A stretch of DNA of 64,000 bases from Natronoarchaeum philippinense (GCF_900215575.1 NZ_OBEJ01000002.1:186001-250000); one strand, 5' to 3'. Shown: positions 43,759 to 51,277, counted from the first letter of the stretch. Numbers and translations are program-made. The notes: generated by a model not told the origin, from the sequence alone.

Positions 43759-44040
43759 CGTTGTACTGTTTTATACGTGGAATTCACAAAAAAGTGCTCT
43801 GATGTATAAGATTGCTAATTTCGTCCGTATTAATTTCACTTGACTGACTTCGTCTAGAGCTGGTGTAAGCGGGATTGGAGACGTGTACAGAACCGTCTAC
43901 TCCTCACAGCAGAAACGATGTGACGACGCTTCGAGAACACGAGGTGCCGCTCAATGCGGTCAAGGTGTTCTCCGTCGAAAATACGTTGGTGAGTAACCGG
44001 CTCAACGAGCACGGCGAGAGCAGGAGAGGTCGCGTGTTGT

Positions 44041-44922
44041 TCATCGAAGTAGCGTCTCGCCGTCGAGTTGCATCTCATCGTGTGCGATCGGATCACCGGT
44101 CTGCACGGCGTCAAGCATCTCGTTCACCGCATCTGGCCTGTTCTCCTCGGGAACGTTCGCGATCACGTTGATGAACAGCCACGCCATCCCATCAACCTTG
44201 TCCTCCAAGTGGTACGCGCTTGAGGAGATCGCACCGCGGCTCACGTCATCGAGTTGCTCGGCCATCTCGGCGTGCGAGTCGATGCCGTGCAGGTAACAGG
44301 CCATAATCTCCGACTCTCTGGTTCCGATCGGGCTGTTCTCGTCGATCACCTCCGCCAACTCGTCGATGCTTCGCCTCGGTTGTTCCCCGATCTCCTGCGG
44401 GTCTTGTCCCTCGAGCAGCAGGTCGATGTCGCTCGCATCCAGTTCCCTTGCACGCCACGCAACGCGGGCGGCCTCGCCACTTTCGTCCACTTCATCGAAG
44501 ACGGCGACGAACTCCTCCAACTCGGGATACAGCCACGAATCATTCAGTTTGGCGGCCCTGCTCCACACGCCGCGGGATTCGAGAAATCGCTTCGCTCGCC
44601 GTCGCCCGATGGGAATGAATCGTTCCTCGGGCGGTTCCTCCGCGTAGTAAACCGTCTGCTCGGTCACCTCCGCCTGCACTCGCTTGACCCTCTCTCGCTC
44701 CAGCTCGGAGCAGAACGTCACCTCCCATCCCTCGCTCTCCGCCACCTCGACCGCCGCCTCCGGAGCGTCGTCCTCGATGGCCAAGAGGAACGGCTCGTCT
44801 GCGGCCTCCCAACATCGATACGTCTCCATCTCGTCGGCCTCGTCGGGGACGTCAGTCGCAACCAGCACGTGGTCGTGGTCTTTGTCGCTCGATACCTCGT
44901 TCAACTCGAACTCTGTGAACAC
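44041..44922 (-). CDS. Unrecognised protein with HTH-like C-terminal region
   Basis: A 293-residue protein. The start is GTG at 44922, leaderless, because TATTTAT lies about 26 bp upstream; a TTG two codons earlier is the alternative. The C-terminal third (GTRESEIMACYLHGIDSHAEMAEQLDDVSRGAISSSAYHLEDK) resembles the sigma4-like/LuxR-type HTH used in many small regulators. The N-terminal part includes an EDDAPEAAVEVAESEGWEVTF block. Probably a DNA-binding regulator. Confidence 0.5.
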   Translation of the reverse strand: MFTEFELNEVSSDKDHDHVLVATDVPDEADEMETYRCWEAADEPFLLAIEDDAPEAAVEVAESEGWEVTFCSELERERVKRVQAEVTEQTVYYAEEPPEERFIPIGRRRAKRFLESRGVWSRAAKLNDSWLYPELEEFVAVFDEVDESGEAARVAWRARELDASDIDLLLEGQDPQEIGEQPRRSIDELAEVIDENSPIGTRESEIMACYLHGIDSHAEMAEQLDDVSRGAISSSAYHLEDKVDGMAWLFINVIANVPEENRPDAVNEMLDAVQTGDPIAHDEMQLDGETLLR

Positions 44923-45038
44923 CTCCAACAGATATTATGTTATCTGACAATAAATATCATTTCGTGGTGGCGTGACGAGGGATCAGACGACGATGGGATG
45001 TCTCGGAATCCCGGACGGTACGGTGGTTTTCCGCCCAT

Positions 45039-45413
45039 CTATTCGATGTCGAAGCGGTCGGAGACCTGATCGGCAAACTCGCCCTCTTCCACGTCAAGGT
45101 AACCGACCTGCCGTCCCTCAACATACACGTGGCCCTCAAAGTCGTACAGTTCGATCTCGCAATCTCCCAGCGTAAAGCAGACCCCCGGAGAGCGGCCCCA
45201 CGACTCCTCGGTGGGGTACTTCGCGCTTCGCCACTCCACGTCCTCCACACATTCGTCAACCCACTCCTCAACGCGATCCGGCTCGTCGTGAGCGCACTCG
45301 ATAAGCCACGCCACGGGCGGCGTATCGTCTGGCACATCTCGTGATGCACGTTCCACGACCGAGTCGACAGCGAGCGCAAGCGAAGCCATCGCTTTCTGAT
45401 GTGCTGTGTCCAT
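45039..45413 (-). CDS. Unrecognised small acidic protein (124 aa)
   Basis: The protein starts MDTAHQKAMASLALAVDSVV at ATG 45413; further upstream in-frame codons lie in probable promoter sequence. The C-terminal half is beta-rich (GVCFTLGDCEIELYDFEGHV, YVEGRQVGYLDVEEG). No motif was recognised. Confidence 0.5.
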   Translation of the reverse strand: MDTAHQKAMASLALAVDSVVERASRDVPDDTPPVAWLIECAHDEPDRVEEWVDECVEDVEWRSAKYPTEESWGRSPGVCFTLGDCEIELYDFEGHVYVEGRQVGYLDVEEGEFADQVSDRFDIE

Positions 45414-45655
45414 ATCCGTGGCTATCGTGGTGGGACTGATAAGAACAGCGTCAGAACAGGCGACAGTCCCATGGCATCTCAAAACACCACTTACAGGGCT
45501 ATCTGAACTTCTTGAGCGTGACCCTCAACATCGACGACCGATTCGACTTGGCTTCCTGAAACGATACGAGGCAACCGCGAGGAGGCGTGGCGACAGTTGG
45601 AGCGATCTTTCGACCGACCTGTCTCAAACGCGCGAAAAAGAAAGGGGGTTGGCAG

Positions 45656-46033
45656 TCAGTCGATGCGCTCGATCTCGTCAACGACGCCGAGCGTCTCGTA
45701 CGGTGCCCTACCCTTCTCCTCGTCGTACTCCGGCTGGTGCGACACCGTTGCGTTTGTCCATCCAGACCGCTTCCGGTAGGCCGAGACCGGCACCGAGTGG
45801 TACACGGTGTCGATGCGCTTGGCAGTGTCCTCGTCGATGGCGACGGTGACTGTGACCTCGCGGTGATGCTTCGGTCTCACGTGAAGCATCACATCCGTGC
45901 ATTCAACGACGCCATCGAACTCGATTCCGTTCTTCAACTCGACGCGAACTTCGTCTCCATCTTCCAACGACGCTAGCGTGTTAATGACATCTGGTACTGC
46001 CACTGCACTAGGTATTAGGCACTGGAGTGACAT
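45656..46033 (-). CDS. Small barrel-like protein (125 aa)
   Basis: The core LEDGDEVRVELKNGIEFDGVVECT followed by VTVTVAIDEDT fits an Sm-like or similar small barrel, and the same signature opens the protein at 3550-4143. The start may be ATG 46033 or the GTG at 46003. A basic Tyr-rich C-terminus (SAYRKRSGW) follows. Nucleic-acid binding is a guess. Confidence 0.55.
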   Translation of the reverse strand: MSLQCLIPSAVAVPDVINTLASLEDGDEVRVELKNGIEFDGVVECTDVMLHVRPKHHREVTVTVAIDEDTAKRIDTVYHSVPVSAYRKRSGWTNATVSHQPEYDEEKGRAPYETLGVVDEIERID

Positions 46034-46192
46034 AACCCCGTTGTCTCGGAACCCGTCGATTTCACGGTTTTCGACGCCTGTACTCTACTCGACTCGTTTC
46101 TCGTCTCGTTTTATCGACTTGTTCTCGACACCTCAGGTACACGAGTACCGGCGTTTTCTCAGGTACCAAGGTACCAAGGGTTTCGCCTAGAG

Positions 46193-46399
46193 TCAGTTTA
46201 TGGAGAAGTCGGCCTGCCATTCGTCCTCGAAGTCCTCGTCCGCATCCTGCTCCCGTTTGGCGAGCGCGACTGAGATGGATCGCTCGATTCCGTCGATGTG
46301 CGAGTACTTCTCCAGCACCTCGTCTGGTTCGGCCTCGCCGCGCTTGATTTTGTCCAGCGCGTTTCGCACCTCGTTCACGTCCGGTTGTACGTCACGCAT
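46193..46399 (-). CDS. Small protein related to the N-terminus of 36139-36606
   Basis: A 68-residue protein (MRDVQPDVNEVRNALDKIKRG...HIDGIERSISVALAKREQD) equivalent to only the first domain of the protein at 36139. Start 46399 fits a TATA-like box about 40 bp upstream; a longer start at 46462 is possible. The 14-residue block DGIERSISVALAKR is identical in both. Divergent promoter shared with the HTH gene at 46473. Confidence 0.58.
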   Translation of the reverse strand: MRDVQPDVNEVRNALDKIKRGEAEPDEVLEKYSHIDGIERSISVALAKREQDADEDFEDEWQADFSIN

Positions 46400-46472
46400 C
46401 CCTTTGAAAAACCGCTTTCCAGAGTCTGAAAGCCGGGATACTAATTTCCCGCCCGGGTGCATACCTGCGTGC

Positions 46473-46784
46473 GTGAACAGCGAGGACATCCGCCTGCTCC
46501 AGCAACTACTCGCCAACCGCCACGGTTCGCTGACGCTGACGGAACTGTCGGCCCGCAACCGGGAGGATGAGGCCACGCTTGCGGAGCATCTTGACGGTTT
46601 GCGAGAGAACGGTCTTGTGACGACGCTTGGAGACTCGGGGAAGTACTACACGGTCACCGAGTGTGGGATACAGGTGTTGAAGCAGATCGGGCATTACGAG
46701 CAGATCGGCATCCTGCACGATATGTACTCGGCGGCGGAGACGGACGTGGGGGCTGGAGACCGGCCGCGGCCGGAGTGGCTGTAG
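46473..46784 (+). CDS. Winged-helix DNA-binding protein (103 aa)
   Basis: A GTG-start, leaderless gene with TATA-like TACTAATTT about 27 bp upstream. The protein is one winged helix: DIRLLQQLLANRHGSLTLTEL, NREDEATLAEHLDGLRENGLV, TTLGDSGKYYTVTECG, and a short helical tail. A typical small element regulator. It overlaps nothing and is followed 2 bp later by the next gene, so a two-gene operon. Confidence 0.68.
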   Translation: MNSEDIRLLQQLLANRHGSLTLTELSARNREDEATLAEHLDGLRENGLVTTLGDSGKYYTVTECGIQVLKQIGHYEQIGILHDMYSAAETDVGAGDRPRPEWL

Positions 46785-46786
46785 CC

Positions 46787-47083
46787 GTGCCCGAAGACAA
46801 GGTGAGAAAGGTTGGTCTCGCTCTCCGTGTTGGTAGCAGGGCGAGCGTGGAGGAGGTGGCCGAGGAACACGAGGTAAGTGAGACAGACGTCCGCGATGCG
46901 GTGGAGTGGGCTGCCGAACATCCTGCCGAGGTGCGGGAGATCATCGAGGAGCGTGCGGAGTCGCTCGCCGACTTGGAGCGGGAGTACCCCGACGGGGTTG
47001 ATCCACCCCGGGAACAGTCCGCGGCGGATTACAGGGAGCGGCAACTCGACGCGCTTGACGCGATTGTCGAGCAATTCGAGTAG
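46787..47083 (+). CDS. HTH-like small protein (98 aa)
   Basis: A GTG start two bases after the preceding stop. The sequence KVGLALRVGSRASVEEVAEEHEVSETDVRDAVEWAAEHP is a helix-turn-helix-like domain with a DUF433-type feel, followed by a helical tail (LADLEREYPDGVDPP). Operon with the upstream winged-helix gene. Probably antitoxin-like or regulatory; no toxin is evident. Confidence 0.58.
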   Translation: MPEDKVRKVGLALRVGSRASVEEVAEEHEVSETDVRDAVEWAAEHPAEVREIIEERAESLADLEREYPDGVDPPREQSAADYRERQLDALDAIVEQFE

Positions 47084-47212
47084 TCACTCGCCGTTCAACA
47101 GTCTCTCCACCCACTCCGAGAAGTCGCCGCTCTCGTTGACGCACTCGTCTAGATCCACAACCGCACCCCCGCGTGCGTGCCATCGTTTCTTTCGGTAGTC
47201 GCGCTCGTCCAT
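47084..47212 (-). CDS. Microprotein (42 aa)
   Basis: A short frame reading MDERDYRKKRWHARGGAVVD and ending WVERLLNGE. It abuts the convergent gene at 47083 without overlap. The start resembles the EERDEYRDKRW end of the protein at 36139. Codon use is normal. Confidence 0.45.
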   Translation of the reverse strand: MDERDYRKKRWHARGGAVVDLDECVNESGDFSEWVERLLNGE

Positions 47213-47269
47213 ACCCGAATCTCTCCCACTATCGACTTGAAAATGTACTTTGGAAAGAGAGAAAGTCTG

Positions 47270-47743
47270 CTACTCGATGCCCAATAGTTCGTCTGCGTTC
47301 CTCCAGTCAGTAATGTCACCCCACCTGTCAACCGCTTCATCGACTGGAACCTCGTCAGTCCAGTCAAATTCGAGATCATCGACGTCGGTTTTCATAACGC
47401 CGACGCGGACGCTCCACTCCCGCTCGTCGTCGCAGCGGAAGTCGTACGTGAAACTGGCCAATCGTGCCTCGTACTCCTCCTCCGTCATAATCTCGTAACT
47501 GCTGGCGAACGCGGCCTCGATCTCGTCCTCGTAGTCGCGGTAAGGACAGTGAGGGGAGCGTGCGCCGACGGCGACGAGCAGGCCAGCGAGACCCGGCGGG
47601 TGCGGGCTTCTGCCGGTGCGGCTTTCCAGTCGCTCGATGATGTCGTGGACGTGGGTGAGCACGATGCGGGGGTAGCCATCCCTCTGTCTCCATACCAGCA
47701 CCTCGTCGTCATCGTCTGCAAATCTCATCTTTGTCTTTGTTCC
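47270..47743 (-). CDS. Unrecognised acidic protein
   Basis: A 157-residue protein from ATG 47743 (MGTKTKMRFADDDDEV; ATG 47728 is also possible). Visible blocks are EVLVWRQRDGYPRIVLTHVHDIIERLESR, CPYRDYEDEIEAAFA and a C-terminal FDWTDEVPVDEAVDRWGDI. Not recognised. Upstream DNA has AT-rich promoter-like sequence. Confidence 0.5.
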   Translation of the reverse strand, partial: GTKTKMRFADDDDEVLVWRQRDGYPRIVLTHVHDIIERLESRTGRSPHPPGLAGLLVAVGARSPHCPYRDYEDEIEAAFASSYEIMTEEEYEARLASFTYDFRCDDEREWSVRVGVMKTDVDDLEFDWTDEVPVDEAVDRWGDITDWRNADELLGIE

Positions 47744-48032
47744 CATTCTCTGCATTTGATAGTTGGTGCGTGGCCCAGAAAAGAGCACTGTCTCGGGGTG
47801 TGGCGGTAGAGATCAAAGTTTGAAGTGGATGGTATTGAGGTATATTCATCGAATTGACTAGGTGTTTGAGGAATGAAGGACGCGAGGAAACGAAAGACGT
47901 GAGCAGCGTCGGTGGCACCCTCCCAAAGGAGCCAGCCTTGCTACGCCCCGGTCGTCGGGACGCACCTCATACTCGGGGTTGATTTGTATTAAACGCCGGC
48001 GTGCAGCCGGCTGCAGAAGGTCAGCAAAAAAG

Positions 48033-48236
48033 TCACTTGTCGTTGGCCAACTCGTAGAGTCCGGTGTTGACCTTCTCCACCAGACCAGCCAGTCGCAGCT
48101 CCTTCAGATGGTGCTGGACGGCGTGCTTGCTGTCGATGCTGGTGTTCTCCTTGATGTGGTTCGGCGTCGCTCTGCCTTCTCGAAGGACTTCGATCACTTC
48201 TTCCTGTGTCGGAGTGGGTTTCTGTTCTGCACTCAT
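48033..48236 (-). CDS. Small winged-helix repressor-like protein (67 aa)
   Basis: One complete winged helix: TQEEVIEVLREGRATPNHIKE, IDSKHAVQHHLKELRLAGLV, and a wing VNTGLYELAND. This is the size and form of PhiH1-type repressors of haloarchaeal phages and plasmids. It is divergent from the small-gene array at 48.4-51.6 kb and is the best candidate to control it. The intergenic sequence holds GTGGTACGTTATAGTGCCAC, a possible operator. Confidence 0.72.
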   Translation of the reverse strand: MSAEQKPTPTQEEVIEVLREGRATPNHIKENTSIDSKHAVQHHLKELRLAGLVEKVNTGLYELANDK

Positions 48237-48237
48237 A

Positions 48238-48265
48238 TACGTGTAGTGGTACGTTATAGTGCCAC
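48238..48265. promoter_or_regulatory. Possible operator of the 67-aa repressor-like gene
   Basis: AGTGGTACGTTATAGTGCCACTTAG contains the interrupted inverted pair GTGG...CCAC around TACGTTATAGTG, directly upstream of the ATG at 48236. TTATAG could be the TATA element. Confidence 0.4.
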
Positions 48266-48827
48266 TTAGTGGTTCTGAGTATCCGACTACAAACGACCTC
48301 TAACACCCACTTAGTACGTTTGCTTTACTTTGTGGTGCTACCCCGTAACCCTTTTGTGTCAGATGGAGCAAGAATAGAGTGAACAGAAAAAGAGAGCAAA
48401 CGAGGTGACACACGATATGGGACTCGGATGTTTTGGAGGTGATTTGGCGCACAAACCAACGATGGAATGAGCCAGCGAGCGTGGTAGTACCCCACCGCCG
48501 CACCCGGATGATTGGAAAGACGGGCGCGAAACGGAGGTGAAAAGCCCGCAATGCCTTCCTCGGGCAACCGAGGTGCGTTGCGGGTCAAGGCGACTACAAG
48601 GGCGCTGAAACCACGATGGACGGCACTCAGTTCCCGTACGGCCCGGCTCCGCCGGGAAGCAAGCCCGGGAACGCACGCACGAGAGCCGTGACCGACTCGG
48701 CGAACGTGCGTGCGCACTATGTTGGTTTACTCAGCCCGGCGGCCGCGAGGCCGCGCGGGTAGGCAGGCTGGTGCCTCACCCTCGTGGTGAGTCGCGCGTT
48801 CGATTCCCCGGCTGCCCCTGTTGCTCT

Positions 48828-48836
48828 GGAGGTGAT
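48828..48836 (+). promoter_or_regulatory. Leader module F: GGAGGTGAT, 34 nt from the start
   Basis: A 9-base complement of the 16S rRNA 3' end, placed 34 nt before the ATG at 48871, far beyond the normal 5-10 nt. It is preceded by the tRNA-like hairpin module 48732-48816. Similar sites precede five more genes (49212, 49646, 50172, 50626, 51247) and one lies at 48435 with no gene behind it. Confidence 0.7.
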
Positions 48837-48870
48837 CTAGACGTTCTGCGACACTAACTACCATTCAACT

Positions 48871-49116
48871 ATGTCCGACACACGATCCGAATTCGACACG
48901 CTCGAAGACCTGTTCGCTGATGACCGAACAATGCTGCTTTCCGCCGATGTTCACCTGCTGGAGGAATCACACATCGACAACCGTCCTGCAATCGAGATTG
49001 AAACCAACTCCCCGTCCCTCGTCACACCAGACGAGGACTTCGAGGAGTTCATCAAGGAGTATGGATGTGTTTCCATCCCCGACTTCGGGAACACCTACAT
49101 CGTAGTCGATGGATAG
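48871..49116 (+). CDS. Small acidic array protein 1 (81 aa)
   Basis: First gene of the array. MSDTRSEFDTLEDLFADD start; beta-type end (YGCVSIPDFGNTYIVVDG). No motif. Downstream of leader module F. Unknown function. Confidence 0.6.
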   Translation: MSDTRSEFDTLEDLFADDRTMLLSADVHLLEESHIDNRPAIEIETNSPSLVTPDEDFEEFIKEYGCVSIPDFGNTYIVVDG

Positions 49117-49147
49117 GATGAGATTGTAGCGTTGTAAACAAGACCGC

Positions 49148-49220
49148 CCGCTGAACGTATTCCGGCGTCACAACCGGCAGCGGCATCAGACTCGGCTGTT
49201 CTGCGGCGACTGGAGGTGAT
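49148..49220 (+). promoter_or_regulatory. Leader module A: hairpin plus GGAGGTGAT
   Basis: CCGCTG (49148) pairs with CAGCGG (49178), enclosing GAACGT and a CCGG/CCGG inner stem. GACTCGG and GGAGGTGAT (49212-49220) follow, 17 nt before ATG 49238. Confidence 0.65.
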
Positions 49221-49237
49221 CAAATCTACTGCAAACT

Positions 49238-49561
49238 ATGTCTGACAACAACAGCACTTCCGACACGGAAAGCACAGACATCGAAGAGATGTACGACGCC
49301 TTGAACGAGGCGGACGTTGGAGATGTCGTTGATCTTGAATTGATGAACCAGCACGGCGAGCAAACTGGAGGTGGGGTTTTCCGCATCGACGAGAAAGTAC
49401 ACGAGTTCGGTGACGGAAAGATCATCTGCCGCAACGACGTTGACGATAGAGTTCACCTAATTCTCGAAGAAGTAGAATACACATCTGGAGCGCCGATATT
49501 CATCGAGGAAAAGGGAGAGAATTGGTTCTCGTATGCGTCGGTTTATGCCATCTACGACTGA
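49238..49561 (+). CDS. Small acidic array protein 2 (107 aa)
   Basis: MSDNNSTSDTESTD start, then EADVGDVVDLELMNQHGEQTGG, a short barrel-like pattern also seen in other array proteins, and ILEEVEYTSGAPIFIEEKGE. No catalytic residue. Preceded by leader module A; the coding body differs from its neighbours. Confidence 0.6.
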   Translation: MSDNNSTSDTESTDIEEMYDALNEADVGDVVDLELMNQHGEQTGGGVFRIDEKVHEFGDGKIICRNDVDDRVHLILEEVEYTSGAPIFIEEKGENWFSYASVYAIYD

Positions 49562-49586
49562 CCCGTTCGATTGACCGCCCCATCTT

Positions 49587-49654
49587 GCCCGCTGACGTTC
49601 GACTCGGTTCACAACCGGGAGCGGGGCTACGACTCGGATGCTTCTGGAGGTGAT
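49587..49654 (+). promoter_or_regulatory. Leader module B: hairpin plus GGAGGTGAT
   Basis: GCCCGCT (49587) pairs with AGCGGGGC (49620), enclosing GACGTTCGACT and a perfect CGGTT-CAC-AACCG inner hairpin. GACTCGGATG and GGAGGTGAT (49646-49654) follow, 28 nt before ATG 49683. Confidence 0.7.
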
Positions 49655-49682
49655 GTGCTGGAAGACAATCTACCGACAAACT

Positions 49683-50081
49683 ATGTCCGACAACATCGAC
49701 ATCACGGTCAAGAGCAGAGAGTACAGACAGTACAACAATAACACGTCCCGCTACGAGGTCTTGGTCTTGGACGTTTCCGCCGCGGACGTTGAATACGAGT
49801 CAGACGAGATCGAGATGCCGATCAGCGGCGTCGAGCACGCCAACTACCTCGGCACGCACGACTTCGAGCGGGTGTTCGTGAAAAACGGACGACTGTGGGC
49901 GGAGACGGTTGACAAAGAAGTCGACGTCGACGGAGACGAGATGCTGTGGGTGTACTGCTACCTCGTGCAGGAGGACGACGGCACCGTCGCGTGGGAGATC
50001 GACGACGCGAAGGCTCCCGAACCAAGTGACGAGTGGCCGGAGGAAGCCATTCACGGCGAGACGATCTGGACGCGGGACTGA
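49683..50081 (+). CDS. Small acidic array protein 3 (132 aa)
   Basis: MSDNIDITVKSREYRQYNNN start; VLVLDVSAADVEYESDEIEM, ISGVEHANYLGTHDFERVFV and LWVYCYLVQEDDGTVAWEID follow. Beta-rich; no known motif. Preceded by leader module B. Confidence 0.6.
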   Translation: MSDNIDITVKSREYRQYNNNTSRYEVLVLDVSAADVEYESDEIEMPISGVEHANYLGTHDFERVFVKNGRLWAETVDKEVDVDGDEMLWVYCYLVQEDDGTVAWEIDDAKAPEPSDEWPEEAIHGETIWTRD

Positions 50082-50103
50082 CGTTCAACTTTCACCACGG
50101 CCA

Positions 50104-50180
50104 GCCGCGCGAACGTTGACTCGCCTCACAGGCGGGGCGCGGCCTCGACTTGGATGTCAGTAGACGACTCTGGAGGTGAT
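50104..50180 (+). promoter_or_regulatory. Leader module C: perfect two-stem hairpin plus GGAGGTGAT
   Basis: GCCGCGC (50104-50110) pairs perfectly with GCGCGGC (50137-50143). Inside are GAACGTTGA and a perfect CGCCT-CAC-AGGCG hairpin. GGAGGTGAT (50172-50180) lies 16 nt before ATG 50197. The stretch TTGGATGTCAGTAG is shared with module E. Confidence 0.75.
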
Positions 50181-50196
50181 ACACAATCACGAAACT

Positions 50197-50526
50197 ATGA
50201 CCCGACAATACACGGACACCGAGTCAGCATCGATCACGACAGACGCAGAGCTTTCACGCGATCTCGCCGACTTCGTGAAGACGCGAAACATCAGCGACGC
50301 GGAGACAGTCATCACGGTTGGAGACGGGGATGAGGCTTACTGCATCATCTCGGTCTACGGCGGCGAGTCATCCGCAGTCGTGCTGTACGACTACGTTGCC
50401 GGTGCCGGCGTTGGGGATGTGGCGTACTGCGCTGATGTGGGCGAGGTTTACGAGGGCCTACAGCGGCTCCTGAACCACGATGAAACGGCGACGGTAGAAG
50501 AGGACATCACGGGGTTGCTCGACTAA
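50197..50526 (+). CDS. Small acidic array protein 4 (109 aa)
   Basis: MTRQYTDTESASITTDAELS start, the one array gene without MSDN. The body (AETVITVGDGDEAYCIISVYGG, VVLYDYVAGAGVGDVAYCADV) looks like an alpha/beta domain. No motif recognised. Preceded by leader module C. Confidence 0.6.
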   Translation: MTRQYTDTESASITTDAELSRDLADFVKTRNISDAETVITVGDGDEAYCIISVYGGESSAVVLYDYVAGAGVGDVAYCADVGEVYEGLQRLLNHDETATVEEDITGLLD

Positions 50527-50552
50527 CTCACGACCCCTTTCCTCGCGGCCAA

Positions 50553-50634
50553 CCGCGCGAACGTTCTTGACTCGGGTGCAAGACCCGGGGCGCGGCCTCA
50601 CGAGTCAGATGCCTGCCGACGGTCTGGAGGTGAT
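50553..50634 (+). promoter_or_regulatory. Leader module D: hairpin plus GGAGGTGAT
   Basis: CCGCGC (50553) pairs with GCGCGG (50590). Inside are GAACGTTCTTGACT and CGGGT-GCAAG-ACCCG. GGAGGTGAT (50626-50634) lies 17 nt before ATG 50652. Confidence 0.72.
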
Positions 50635-50651
50635 ACTACTATCGACAAACT

Positions 50652-51140
50652 ATGTCCGACAACAACATCGACATCGAGAGCGAGAACAGCATCCAACCGA
50701 CGCTGCTCGAAGAAGGCGACGAGATTCGCATCGAGAGCATACCCACCGACGAGGAAGTCGTGACGACGGTGAGCAGCGTTGAACACGCCCGCGACGAGCA
50801 GAAGCTCACCACCGTCCACCTCGAAGATATCGACCGGCGGCTGTTCCACGATGATGAGTGGCGGTGCGAACACGTCGAGTGCCGCGTTCGGCGCACCGGT
50901 CTGCCAACCACTGAGGAAATCATCGAATCCCTGAAGAGCAGCGAGCGACAGCCGGATGAAGCCGACGAGTACGTCGCCATCGAGGGCGACATAGAAGCCT
51001 ATCACGAGGCCGCCGACGGCCGCGTGATTCTGCGCTACGTCCTGCAGATGGGTTGGGATATGGACGGCTCCCACGAGGGCGAGATGCTCGCCGACGAGGA
51101 GGTGCAGGAGATGACGCCCCACGGCGTGACCGGCGATTGA
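50652..51140 (+). CDS. Small acidic array protein 5 (162 aa)
   Basis: MSDNNIDIESENS start, then EEGDEIRIESIPTDEEVVTTV and EDIDRRLFHDDEWRCEHVECRVRRTG. This stretch is homologous to the next array gene (EDGDVLHIE... DKRLFHENRSEKW... VTRVHGG). A second domain of about 70 residues follows (YVAIEGDIEAYHEAADGRVIL). Preceded by leader module D. Confidence 0.62.
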   Translation: MSDNNIDIESENSIQPTLLEEGDEIRIESIPTDEEVVTTVSSVEHARDEQKLTTVHLEDIDRRLFHDDEWRCEHVECRVRRTGLPTTEEIIESLKSSERQPDEADEYVAIEGDIEAYHEAADGRVILRYVLQMGWDMDGSHEGEMLADEEVQEMTPHGVTGD

Positions 51141-51160
51141 GAACCACGACCGCTTTCTCA

Positions 51161-51255
51161 CAGGCCAGCCGCGCTCGGCGCCACCCTTGCGGGTGCGGCG
51201 GTTCGACTCCACCGGCGGCCCTCGACTTGGATGTCAGTAGGCGACTGGAGGTGAT
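51161..51255 (+). promoter_or_regulatory. Leader module E: tRNA-like hairpins plus GGAGGTGAT
   Basis: Outer pairing CAGCCGC with GCGGCC, a CACCC-TTGC-GGGTG arm (51182-51195) and a T-arm-like CGGCGGTTCGACTCCACCG with one mismatch. GGAGGTGAT (51247-51255) lies 22 nt before ATG 51278. The arms mimic tRNA but there is no D-arm or anticodon arm of the right size. Confidence 0.6.
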
Positions 51256-51277
51256 CCAATCAATCCACTGTAAAAAT

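Larger units (their letters stand above)
48237..48870. ncRNA. Gene-free, highly structured stretch; candidate structured RNA or leader
   Basis: No gene is supported over 630 bp. Strong hairpins occur in order: CCCGCAA (48546) with TTGCGGG, enclosing CCTCGG-GCAA-CCGAGG with a GNRA-type tetraloop; CCCGGC-TCC-GCCGGG near 48642; then a tRNA-like module (48732-48816) with CTCACC-GGTGAG arm and a GTTCGATTCC T-loop. GGAGGTGAT appears at 48435 and 48828. Imperfect stems exclude a normal tRNA gene. A structured transcript or processed leader upstream of the small-gene array is the inference. Confidence 0.45.

Noticed and set aside
48732-48816. tRNA gene
   Set aside because: A T-loop-like GTTCGATTCC is present but the T-stem does not pair, there is no D-arm and no proper seven-base anticodon loop. 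Retained only as a tRNA-like module.
48828-51255. Integron-type attC cassette array
   Set aside because: Hairpins between small genes suggest it, but the attC core motifs are absent at the expected ends, no IntI-like integrase with its extra domain is present, and the hairpins lie before rather than after the genes. GGAGGTGAT is better explained by rRNA complementarity.
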